Assembly (NCBI GenBank): GCA_029553225.1
Contig: JAKPCP010000035.1
Coordinates: 1-19,964, forward strand
DNA length: 19,964 bases
Source of the DNA: a bacterium
Lineage (GTDB): Bacteria > Patescibacteriota > Minisyncoccia > Minisyncoccales > GWA2-38-27
Direction of reading: 5' to 3'
Part shown: positions 1-6,905 of the stretch, piece by piece
Layout of the letters: each line of letters begins with the position of its first letter
Position numbering within the stretch: the first letter of the stretch is position 1
Translations under genes and position numbers: made by a program
The notes under the pieces: model-generated
Told to the model about the DNA's origin: nothing
Databases searched by the model: none
The model's input: the letters and a program-made list of their open reading frames with translations, nothing else

Positions 1-2
1 TA

Positions 3-140
3 AACCTGAAGATTTGCAATGAATTGAATCTTCCGCCGCCATATAATGAGACCACAGATGAATATTTGGATCGTTTAGTGTATACTTATGGTGTGAGTAT
101 ATACGAACTTCGCAAGAAGATACAAATATGCAAAATGTGA
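3..140 (+). CDS. C-terminal end of an unrecognised protein (5' end outside the window)
   Basis: The third forward frame is open from the window edge to TGA at 138-140, giving 45 residues. Composition is protein-like, with a Pro-Pro-Pro-Tyr stretch near residues 11-14 and a basic, helix-prone end (YELRKKIQ). The piece is too short to assign to a family. If the next gene starts at 128 the two overlap by 13 bases; if it starts at 155 there is a 14-base gap. Either arrangement suggests co-transcription. It shares the higher G+C of the first 1.6 kb. Confidence 0.5.
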   Translation, partial: NLKICNELNLPPPYNETTDEYLDRLVYTYGVSIYELRKKIQICKM

Positions 141-844
141 CCAAAGACAATCGTATGTACTTGTCGGGGGGAGGAAATGAGAAACAATCATTTCCCCTCG
201 ACAAGTTTTTTTTTGAAACATTTTCGAAGAATGGTAATTTTTTGTATATACCAGTAGCGCTTCGTGGCAACAAGATGTACCCGACAGCACACCTTTGGAT
301 GAAAAAAGTATTAAAACTTCACAACCGAAATGATGTTCAATTTGAACTAGCAGACAACCTTGCAAAGTATCAACTTGAAGATTTGAAAAAATTTGATGCT
401 ATATATATTGGTGGTGGTAATACATGGAATTTAATGCAGGAACTCAGAGATTCGGGTTTCTCTCAAAAGCTCGTATCGTATATTAAGAATGGGGGCGCGG
501 TATATGGTGGTAGCGCCGGAGCTATTATACTTGGAAAAAATATAGATACTCACGATGACGAAAATAAAATAAATCTCAAAAATACAACCGGCTTTAATCT
601 ACTTGGTGATTATTCGGTAGCGTGTCATTATACAAATGATCAAGAGAACTTATTTAGAGAATGGGCCATATCTCATAAATCACCAATATTATGTTTGTCG
701 GAAGAGACTGGGTTGATATTTGGAAACGATTCCGTTTTATGTGTAGGAACCAAGCCCTGCGTTATATATCTTGCTAGCGGCGTGAAAAAGGTTATTCAAC
801 CGAACGCATTTTTTTGCAAAATAAAAAGTACCCGCGCCATCTAA
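128..844 (+). CDS. Peptidase E-like protein, family S51 (class I glutamine amidotransferase-like fold)
   Basis: A 238-residue protein, close to the length of alpha-aspartyl dipeptidase PepE. The N-terminal strand reads LSGGGNEKQ (residues 12-20). GGGNT lies at 95-99. The nucleophile elbow GGSAGA places the catalytic Ser at about 129. A conserved His lies in ACHYTN (about 167), and Glu in SEETG (192-193). This gives the Ser-His-Glu arrangement of family S51. The expected activity is cytoplasmic hydrolysis of N-terminal Asp dipeptides, but cyanophycinase-type relatives share the motifs, so the substrate is inferred. The longest start is 128. Met at 155 begins MYLSGGG, fits the usual family N-terminus better and avoids overlap with the upstream ORF; neither has a clear Shine-Dalgarno site. 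The gene is convergent with the minus-strand remnant downstream. Confidence 0.82.
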   Translation: MQNVTKDNRMYLSGGGNEKQSFPLDKFFFETFSKNGNFLYIPVALRGNKMYPTAHLWMKKVLKLHNRNDVQFELADNLAKYQLEDLKKFDAIYIGGGNTWNLMQELRDSGFSQKLVSYIKNGGAVYGGSAGAIILGKNIDTHDDENKINLKNTTGFNLLGDYSVACHYTNDQENLFREWAISHKSPILCLSEETGLIFGNDSVLCVGTKPCVIYLASGVKKVIQPNAFFCKIKSTRAI

Positions 845-856
845 GGAACGGGTACT
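820..856 (-). terminator. Rho-independent terminator for the minus-strand remnant
   Basis: AGTACCCG (827-834) and CGGGTACT (849-856) form a perfect 8-bp stem with a 14-base loop. Read on the minus strand, the stem is followed by a T-rich run (about 820-826). There is no T-run on the plus-strand side. It lies 4 bases past the minus-strand stop at 861 and overlaps the last codons of the S51 peptidase. It suggests that the degraded gene was once a normal expressed unit. Confidence 0.65.
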
Positions 857-860
857 GAAG

Positions 861-1276
861 TTAGAACAAGTTTAGTTCTCCTCTTATAATCTTTCTGGTG
901 GTTTCATTAGCGTTATACAAAGCGTGTTCGACAACCTTTTCGATCATCTGGCGCTCCGTTGGCGTTGCCTCCCTATCGCGCACATCAACACATGCAAACC
1001 ACGGATCGGACAGGCTTCGGCCCATCTGAGACGTGAAATATACATATATCTCAAGTCCGGTGAGATGGAATATCTCTTCGGAAATGAGAGAGGAGATCGC
1101 GGTATAGAGTTTGCCCACATGGTATAGGGATTTTTGCCGCAGCAAGCTTCCATACTCATGTGTCGAGTGAACGGAATGACTCCGTTATACCGATTTCCTC
1201 GACCAACAACACCTTCATCACCACTTTCAATGGCACTCCCCGTCAACGTAAGGTTATTAATAGAAGAGTTCCACCG
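861..1276 (-). pseudogene. Remnant of archaeal-type S-adenosylmethionine synthetase (C-terminal third, frameshifted)
   Basis: On the minus strand, one frame encodes LTLTGSAIESGDEG, VGRGNR and MSMEACCGKNP (about 1,258 down to 1,127). The neighbouring frame continues with LYHVGKLY, SQMGRSLSDP and RKIIRGELNLF, ending at TAA (861-863). In order, these match the landmarks of the PF01941 (archaeal-type) methionine adenosyltransferase family: TGTSAE-GDDG, VGRGNR-NG, RPMSMEA-GKNP, HVGKIY and SQIGKP-P. Restoring one base in the CCC near 1,127-1,129 would join the frames as GKNP-LYHVGK. Roughly the first 250 residues of a family member of about 400 are absent, and sequence upstream of about 1,276 shows no relation. 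The downstream frame alone could start at a TTG (1,143-1,145), but that would be a fragment. The enzyme would make SAM from Met and ATP; this copy cannot. The family call comes from recalled motifs, not a search. Confidence 0.72.
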
Positions 1277-1324
1277 CGCATTCCTCCCGCACCCTCCTGC
1301 ATGACGGAAATCCAAAAAGAGCCA

Positions 1325-1374
1325 AGGTAAAGCAAAATCCTTTTCCTCCCGCAAAAATAGTTCTTGCTTTACCT
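1325..1374. repeat. Inverted repeat, 11-bp perfect arms
   Basis: AGGTAAAGCAA (1,325-1,335) and TTGCTTTACCT (1,364-1,374) are exact reverse complements separated by 28 bases. The pair lies just upstream of the SAM synthetase remnant, in the stretch with no recognisable gene. Its function is unknown. Confidence 0.55.
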
Positions 1375-1384
1375 CGTCCGCATT

Positions 1385-1538
1385 GAATCCCCGCCGCCCG
1401 CGCGAGAGCGCGAAGCCGAGCAGAAAAACTTTCTTTACAATTCTGATTTGCACGTGCCACCAAAAAATTCTTCTAAAAAGGAAAAGAAATTTTTTCTGCG
1501 AGGCAGCCGCCGCTTTGTGGCGGCTAGCGGCGGGCTTC
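1385..1538. repeat. Large structured inverted repeat; each arm carries its own small hairpin
   Basis: The inner arms 1,415-1,435 and 1,484-1,504 are reverse complements at 18 of 21 positions, with a 48-base spacer. The outer ends also pair: 1,385-1,397 with 1,527-1,538, 11 matches with one gap. Between inner and outer pairing each arm holds a private hairpin. On the left, CGCGC-GAGA-GCGCG (1,399-1,412) has a GNRA-type loop. On the right, AGCCGCC and GGCGGCT (1,505-1,525) have a 7-base loop. The 1,277-1,620 stretch holds no gene I can support; the ORFs here are GC-rich open frames through the repeat. The element sits close to where base composition changes sharply. Confidence 0.6.
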
Positions 1539-1630
1539 CGAAAGTTAGGAATTTTTGATAAAATAAGTTCGAGCGTGGTTGTAAATATACTCAAAGATAA
1601 GCAATTTGAAAAGTAAAAAGATGTTCTATA

Positions 1631-1662
1631 AATTAAAAACCGGCGAATCGCCGGTTTTTAAT
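1631..1662 (-). terminator. Terminator of rny (32-bp perfect palindrome)
   Basis: AATTAAAAACCGGCGA and its exact reverse complement abut without a spacer. They form a GC-rich core flanked by A/T runs, so the signal can work on both strands. It begins directly after the rny stop codon (1,663-1,665), marking the end of the rny transcript and shielding it from the GC-rich region beyond. Confidence 0.85.
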
Positions 1663-3192
1663 TTATCTCGCATATTCAATAATTCTATTTTCTCTTATTA
1701 GTACCACTTTTATTTCTCCTGGATATCTTAATTCTTCTTGAATTTTATCTGCTATTTCTTTTGCTAATTTTTTAGCAGTAAAATCATCAATTTCATCCGG
1801 CTTTACAAAAACCCTCAATTCTCTACCTGCCTGAATAGCATAAGCTTTCTCTACCCCTTTAAACGATAAAGCAATTGCTTCTAAATCTTCTAATCTCTTT
1901 AAATAATTTTCAAGAGTATCTTTTCTCGCACCTGGCCTTGCCCCTGAAATTTGATCAGCAACCTGAACTATTACTGCTTCAACGCTTTCATATGGATATT
2001 CTTCATGGTGAGATTTCATAGCGTCAATTACTTCTTTTTCTACCCCAAATTTTTCTAAAATCTTCATCCCAATTTGAACATGAGAACCTTGAACTTGGTG
2101 GTCTACTGATTTACCAATATCATGAAGCAATCCTGCTTTTTTGGCAACTTTTACGTTTGCTCCTAGTTCAGCAGCAATTCCTCCTGCTAAATAACAAACC
2201 TCCATTGAATGAAGTAAAACATTTTGCCCATAACTTGTTCTAAATCTTAATCTTCCCAATAATTGAACTAATTTAGGATCAAGATCTATTACTCCTGTTT
2301 CATAAACTGCTCTTTCTCCAGATTCTTTTATTTCATTCATTATTTCTTTTTCTGCTTTTTCAACCATTTCCTCAATTCTTGCTGGCTGAATTCTTCCATC
2401 TTGAATTAACTTTTCTAAGGCGTTTTTAGCAATTTGCCTTCTTATAGGATCAAATCCTGATATTATCACTGCTTCTGATGTTTCATCAACAATTATCTCA
2501 ACTCCTGTTAATTTTTCTAATGTTTTAATATTCCTTCCTTCTTTTCCAATAATTCTTCCTTTTATTTCATCAGAAGGAAGGTTAACTGTTGTTGTTGTAA
2601 GATCTTGAGCTTGAGATAAAGCGCATCTTTGAATAACATCTGCTAAAATTTCTTTTGCTCTTTTTTCATATTTTTCCGATCCTTGCTCCTCTAATTTTCT
2701 CATTTTATCTGAAAGCTCTTTTTGATAATCTTTTTCAAGATTATCTAACAATTCCTTTTTCGCTTCTTCTTGCGATAAATTAGAAATTCTCTCTAAATTT
2801 TCTATCGCCTCTTTTTTTAAGCCTTCAATGCTATTTTTAATTTCTTTGAGTTTTTCTACTTTTTTATTAAAATTTAATTCTTTTTCTTCGATATTAGCAA
2901 TTCTTTCGGCTAACATTTTTTCTCTTTTAAGTAAAAGGTTCTCTGTTTCAAACAATCTTTTTCTTTGAGATTCAACATCTTGCTTTGTCTTTTCTAAAAT
3001 TTGCGACGCTTTCTCTTCTGCCTTAATTATTATTTCTTCAGCTTCTTTTTTTGTTTGAGCAATTTTTTTCTTTAATTTTATTTCTAGGTTATCTGCTCTT
3101 CTTCTGGCTATTGACTGGCGAATATAATATCCCAAGATCAATCCTACAGCTAAAGCAACAACTATTACTAAAAGCAATATAAGTTGTTTCAT
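1663..3192 (-). CDS. rny: Ribonuclease Y
   Basis: A 509-residue endoribonuclease that starts bulk mRNA decay at the membrane. Domains in order: one N-terminal transmembrane helix (residues 3-23); a long Lys/Glu-rich coiled coil (about 30-185); a KH RNA-binding domain with GRIIGKEGRNIKTLE (212-226); an HD metal-dependent phosphohydrolase domain with LLHDIGK, His-Asp at 357-358, and a second conserved SHHEEYP block (394-400); and a conserved C-terminal domain ending in RENRIIEYAR. Length and domain order match the normal family (about 510-520 residues), so the enzyme looks complete. It is a single-gene unit with a strong terminator directly at its stop and the clpP terminator upstream. No Shine-Dalgarno site is visible before its ATG. 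No clear promoter could be chosen in the AT-rich 3,193-3,280 interval. Confidence 0.97.
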   Translation of the reverse strand: MKQLILLLVIVVALAVGLILGYYIRQSIARRRADNLEIKLKKKIAQTKKEAEEIIIKAEEKASQILEKTKQDVESQRKRLFETENLLLKREKMLAERIANIEEKELNFNKKVEKLKEIKNSIEGLKKEAIENLERISNLSQEEAKKELLDNLEKDYQKELSDKMRKLEEQGSEKYEKRAKEILADVIQRCALSQAQDLTTTTVNLPSDEIKGRIIGKEGRNIKTLEKLTGVEIIVDETSEAVIISGFDPIRRQIAKNALEKLIQDGRIQPARIEEMVEKAEKEIMNEIKESGERAVYETGVIDLDPKLVQLLGRLRFRTSYGQNVLLHSMEVCYLAGGIAAELGANVKVAKKAGLLHDIGKSVDHQVQGSHVQIGMKILEKFGVEKEVIDAMKSHHEEYPYESVEAVIVQVADQISGARPGARKDTLENYLKRLEDLEAIALSFKGVEKAYAIQAGRELRVFVKPDEIDDFTAKKLAKEIADKIQEELRYPGEIKVVLIRENRIIEYAR

Positions 3193-3282
3193 AGTTTTAA
3201 AAAAGAATTTGGTTATTTAACATTTTGAATTTAATAAATTGTAAAAAACCAAAATTCTAAATTTTATTTTATATTAATAAAA

Positions 3283-3317
3283 ACGCTCTTTCTCTTTTTA
3301 ATATAGAGAAAGGGCGT
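3283..3317 (-). terminator. Terminator of the clpP transcript
   Basis: A 13-bp stem pairs 3,283-3,295 with 3,305-3,317, one pair being a G-U type mismatch. On the minus strand a TTTTTATT run follows it. It lies about 20 bases past the clpP stop and closes the nusA-to-clpP gene run. Confidence 0.85.
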
Positions 3318-3338
3318 GCGATATTTATTTTAGTTTTT

Positions 3339-3932
3339 TTATTTTATTTCTTCTTTTGTTTTTATTACTTCATCAATAATTCCGTATTCTTTTGCCTCTT
3401 CAGCAGAAAGATAAAAATCTCTATCAGTATCTTTTTCAACTTTTTCTAATGGCTGACCAGTATGATAAGATATAATTTTATTTAGTTTGTTTTTGATTTT
3501 AATAATTTGTTTTGCTGTAATTTCTATCTCAACTGCTTGTCCTTCAACTCCTCCAGCAACTTGGTGAAGTAAAATTTCAGAATTTGGCAAAGCATAACGC
3601 TTTCCTTTTGTCCCAGATGCTAAAAGTACCGCTCCCATTGAAGCAGCTAAACCAAAACATATTGTTGCCACAGGGCAATTAACATATTGCATTGTGTCAT
3701 AAATAGCCATTCCAGAAGTTACTGATCCCCCAGGAGTGTTTATATATAATTGAATATCTTTTTTAGAATCGCTGCTTGCTAAAAAAAGCATTTGCGCAAT
3801 TACTAAATTTGCCGCATTATCATCTATCGGCCCAACTAAAAAAATTATTCTTTCTTTTAATAAGCGAGAATAAATATCGTATGCTCTTTCTCCATATTTT
3901 GTTTTTTCCAAAACTGTTGGAACTAAATTCAT
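3339..3932 (-). CDS. clpP: ATP-dependent Clp protease proteolytic subunit ClpP
   Basis: A 197-residue serine protease subunit that forms the two-ring chamber served by Clp/Hsp100 unfoldases. The catalytic triad is visible: Ser98 in GLAASMGA, His123 in LLHQVAGG and Asp172 in DTDRDFYLS. The oxyanion-region motif INTPGGSVTSG is at 64-74. The residue before the AASMGA motif is Leu rather than the common Gln, a minor variation. There is no extended N-terminal propeptide; the protein starts at about the mature position. The gap to the upstream tig stop is 35 bases, so the two are very likely co-transcribed, linking folding of nascent chains with degradation of failures. Confidence 0.97.
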   Translation of the reverse strand: MNLVPTVLEKTKYGERAYDIYSRLLKERIIFLVGPIDDNAANLVIAQMLFLASSDSKKDIQLYINTPGGSVTSGMAIYDTMQYVNCPVATICFGLAASMGAVLLASGTKGKRYALPNSEILLHQVAGGVEGQAVEIEITAKQIIKIKNKLNKIISYHTGQPLEKVEKDTDRDFYLSAEEAKEYGIIDEVIKTKEEIK

Positions 3933-3967
3933 TTTATTTTTTAAAGTTTTATAAATTAATTATAATA

Positions 3968-5248
3968 TTATTCTATAAAATTTTCAAGTCTTTGAAAAAT
4001 TTTTTCATTTATAAGCGCATTTTCAATATATAATTTTAGTTTATCATAATCAAGTTCTTCTTCTGCTTTTTCTTTTGAAGGATATTGTTTTAAAATTTTA
4101 TCTATTTCTTCGTTTATTTCATCTTCTGATACTTTAATATCTTCTGATTTAACCAACTCTCTTAAAATTAAAAAGTTTTTAACTCTTTTTTCTGCTTCAT
4201 CTGTAAAAGAATTTTTTATTTCTTCTTCTGTTTTTTTGCTTTCTTCTAAATATTTTTCAAAAGGTATTTTTAAGTTTTTTAAAACACTTTCTTTGAAATC
4301 TTCCAACATTGATTTTTTTTCATTTTCAATTAAAATCTCTGGGGCCTCAAAAGATATTTCATTTCTTAGTTTTTCTAAAATTTCATTTCTTAATCTTTCT
4401 TTTTCTGCATGCTCTTTTTCTAAAGAAATACCTTCTTTTATGCTCTCTTTTAAATTTTCTAAATCTTTGAAATTACCAACTTCTCGGGCAAAATCATCAT
4501 TTATTTCTCTTAATTCCATTTTTTTTACTGAGAGAACTTTTATATTTGCCTCTATTTCTTTTCCTGCTAAATCTTTATTATAATAATTTTCAGGAATTTT
4601 TAATGAAATTTTTTCCTTTTTTTCTGAGGGTTTCATTCCTATAATATTTTCTTCAAACCCTGGTAAAAATTGACCTTCTCCTAAAATAAAAGAATCTTTT
4701 TCATTTTGAGGATTTAAATTTAAACCGTTTAATGAATATTCAATTTCAACAAAATCCCCTTTTTCAGCAGGACCATCTTTAGAAATAAAATTTGCTCGAG
4801 ATTTTTGAATCCAATTTAATGTTTCATCAATTTCTTTATTTTCTACAGAAATTTTATTTTTTTTAATTGAAGAAATAATTTTTTTATAATTAGGAAGATT
4901 TATTTCCGGTAAAATATAAAATTTTGCTTTAAAAATAAAAGGATTTCCCAAAGCTAATTTTATAATCTCAATTTCCGGCTGGGAAATCGGTTCAATTTTA
5001 TTTTCAGAAATAACTTTTTTATAATTATCCTTCACTAACAAATCAGCTGCTTCTATTAAGATATTTTCTTTTCCAATTTTTTCTTCAATAATTTCTTTTG
5101 GAGCCATTCCTTTTCTAAAACCATCAACTTCTAAATTTTTTCCTAATTCTTCTCTTGTTTTATCAAAATATTGTTGAAGTTCATCTGGAGAGACTTCTAT
5201 TGTTAATTCGATTTGTAATTTAGGATTTTTTTTAATTTCGTATTTCAT
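3968..5248 (-). CDS. tig: Trigger factor (ribosome-bound chaperone, peptidyl-prolyl isomerase)
   Basis: A 426-residue chaperone that docks at the ribosomal exit tunnel. The N-terminal ribosome-binding domain carries the signature GFRKGMAP (residues 43-50). A central FKBP-type domain lies at about 155-250, with GDFVEIEYS and LPGFEENIIGMKPSEKK. A long helical C-terminal domain is rich in Lys and Glu and forms the substrate cradle. Length is near the family norm (about 430). It sits between the HppA-like membrane gene (35-base gap) and clpP (35-base gap), all on the minus strand. No Shine-Dalgarno site is seen before the ATG; translation probably relies on an unstructured AT-rich leader or on coupling. 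Confidence 0.95.
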   Translation of the reverse strand: MKYEIKKNPKLQIELTIEVSPDELQQYFDKTREELGKNLEVDGFRKGMAPKEIIEEKIGKENILIEAADLLVKDNYKKVISENKIEPISQPEIEIIKLALGNPFIFKAKFYILPEINLPNYKKIISSIKKNKISVENKEIDETLNWIQKSRANFISKDGPAEKGDFVEIEYSLNGLNLNPQNEKDSFILGEGQFLPGFEENIIGMKPSEKKEKISLKIPENYYNKDLAGKEIEANIKVLSVKKMELREINDDFAREVGNFKDLENLKESIKEGISLEKEHAEKERLRNEILEKLRNEISFEAPEILIENEKKSMLEDFKESVLKNLKIPFEKYLEESKKTEEEIKNSFTDEAEKRVKNFLILRELVKSEDIKVSEDEINEEIDKILKQYPSKEKAEEELDYDKLKLYIENALINEKIFQRLENFIE

Positions 5249-5283
5249 ATTATTTTTTATTAATTAATTATATAATTATTATC

Positions 5284-6873
5284 TTATATTAAAAATTCAA
5301 TTATTAAAAATGAAACAATGGTTAAAATTTTAACCGCATGATTTGTTAAAATTTCTAAATTCCCATTTTTATTAAATTTTTTGATAAAAGGAAAAGAGAT
5401 TAAAAATAAAACCACAATCATTCCGGATAAAAAGCCAGAGAGAAATTCAATACCCAATAAATATCCTATTAAAAAGGGAGAAATTAATAAAAAGAAAATA
5501 ATATAATAAATTCTTTTTTCTTTTGAAAATAAAAAATAAATAAAATAAAAAAATAAAACACTAAACAATAATCCTCCCATTACTTTTATATTATTTAAGT
5601 AAAAATTATTTTTTATTCCCAAATTTATTAATTCCTCAGTAAAAGCAAAAAAAACAATTAAACTTGATAAAATCGTTAAAATAAAAAAATAATTTTTAAT
5701 TATTCTTTCAGAAATTATCTTATTTTCTTGCTTTATTGATTCTTTTTCTTCGCTATTATTAAAATAATAAAAAGTCAAACCAATTATAAAAGGAAGAAGA
5801 AATGTTATTGAAATTAAGGTTAAAATAACCCCATAAATATCAAAGATAAAAAAACTAATTGTTAATCCGATAATAACAAATATTAAAGGAAATAAATTAA
5901 TGTTTTTTAAAAAATTTGAAATTTTATTTTGTTTTTTAAAAAATAAAATTTCAAAATAAAAAGAAAAAATAATAATTAATAGCCCTATTAAAAATGGCGT
6001 ATAAACCTTAAAAAAGGAAAAATTATTATCTAAAATTGTTTTTCTTTCAATATTTTTTATTAAAAACAAACCACTTACCCCTATTATAATAATTGAAACA
6101 AACATTCCTTTAAAAAATGATTGTATTTTATTTTTATTAAGATTTATAAAAAAACTGCCAACAATCGAAGACAGAATAAAAATATTTCCTAAAAATAATG
6201 GTAAAAAAATAAATTGAGGATTTTTATAAAAAACTGATTCTCCTAAAAAAATTGATAACAATAAAATCAGGAAATAAATTTGGAAAAAATCATTTGAAAG
6301 CGCCGAAAAATTATTAATATTATCTTTAATTTTTTCTAATTCTAAATCTGTATTTAAATTTTCTTTATTATTTTTTTTCTGTAAATTAAAAAGAGAAAAT
6401 AAACTTATTCCCAAACATAAAATAATTAAATTTTTAAAATCAAAATCTAAAAGAAAAAATCCTGTTATTAAAAATAAAGACAAAGAAGCAATTAAAAAAC
6501 CTATAATTAATCCGTAATTAAAATAAAAATCAAAAAATATTTTTTTTCGTTTTTTTATGTTTTTATCCACTGATTTTATCTCAATAAAAATTTTTCTTGA
6601 AATAAAATCAACTATAGACGCTAAAATCATACCGACAAAAAAAGAAATTCCTGTTTTAATTCCCGCAATTAAAAAAATAATAATTGTAAGAAAAATGCTT
6701 AATAAAAAAATATTTTTATATTTTTTTCTAATATTTTTTTTATCTATATCTAATATTGTTTTTAGGTTTTTTATTTTGTCAGATTCTTCGTGAGGTAATT
6801 TTTTAATTTTTATAATTAAATAAAAAATAAAAAATAAAATAAAAATAGAAATAAAAGCAGAAAAATTAAACAT
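5284..6873 (-). CDS. Polytopic membrane protein resembling membrane pyrophosphatase (HppA) without catalytic motifs
   Basis: A 529-residue, extremely hydrophobic protein with about 14-16 predicted membrane segments. Blocks follow the order of proton/sodium-pumping pyrophosphatase: an N-terminal helix, then IRKKYKNIFLLS (48-59); SFFVGMILASIVDF (77-90), like SF-GA-SA-GY; LGISLFSLF (154-162), like GaSl-aLF; LPLFLGNIFILSSIVGSFF (224-242), like the family's lP-li-igiiaSiiGtff; FLIGYLLGIEFLSGFLSGM (467-485), like G-lG-eaLgGlLaG; and a C-terminal TNHAVKILTIVSF (510-522), like slNiliKl-s-vs. Yet the Asp/Lys-rich PPi-binding loops (the GGIYTKAADVGADLVGK and DNVGDNVGD regions, and the DNAGGIAEM and DNAKKYIE regions) are missing or replaced by Asn/Lys linkers, and the protein is over 100 residues shorter than the usual 660-770. 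Infer a non-hydrolysing relative. The family call rests on recalled motifs. The 32-bp gap after nusA and 35-bp gap before tig suggest an operon. Confidence 0.68.
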   Translation of the reverse strand: MFNFSAFISIFILFFIFYLIIKIKKLPHEESDKIKNLKTILDIDKKNIRKKYKNIFLLSIFLTIIIFLIAGIKTGISFFVGMILASIVDFISRKIFIEIKSVDKNIKKRKKIFFDFYFNYGLIIGFLIASLSLFLITGFFLLDFDFKNLIILCLGISLFSLFNLQKKNNKENLNTDLELEKIKDNINNFSALSNDFFQIYFLILLLSIFLGESVFYKNPQFIFLPLFLGNIFILSSIVGSFFINLNKNKIQSFFKGMFVSIIIIGVSGLFLIKNIERKTILDNNFSFFKVYTPFLIGLLIIIFSFYFEILFFKKQNKISNFLKNINLFPLIFVIIGLTISFFIFDIYGVILTLISITFLLPFIIGLTFYYFNNSEEKESIKQENKIISERIIKNYFFILTILSSLIVFFAFTEELINLGIKNNFYLNNIKVMGGLLFSVLFFYFIYFLFSKEKRIYYIIFFLLISPFLIGYLLGIEFLSGFLSGMIVVLFLISFPFIKKFNKNGNLEILTNHAVKILTIVSFLIIEFLI

Positions 6874-6905
6874 AAAAATTACTAATTTAATTTATAATAC
6901 CAGCA

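Noticed and set aside
820..856. The AGTACCCG hairpin as terminator of the S51 peptidase gene
   Set aside because: On the plus strand it is not followed by a T-run; the run lies on the minus-strand side.
944..1594. A 216-residue minus-strand frame as a complete gene
   Set aside because: Only its middle part (about 1,127-1,258) matches the SAM synthetase. The first half reads through the inverted repeat with no protein-like pattern and the end is out of frame after the shift, so it is described as a pseudogene.
1257..1616. Several plus- and minus-strand open frames in the GC-rich gap (1,257-1,463; 1,364-1,558; 1,383-1,616)
   Set aside because: They overlap each other and the inverted repeat, show no family pattern, and lack start signals.
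4236..4583. A 115-residue plus-strand frame rich in Ser, Phe and Lys
   Set aside because: It is the antisense shadow of the Lys/Glu-rich trigger factor gene, a typical artefact of AT-rich coding DNA.
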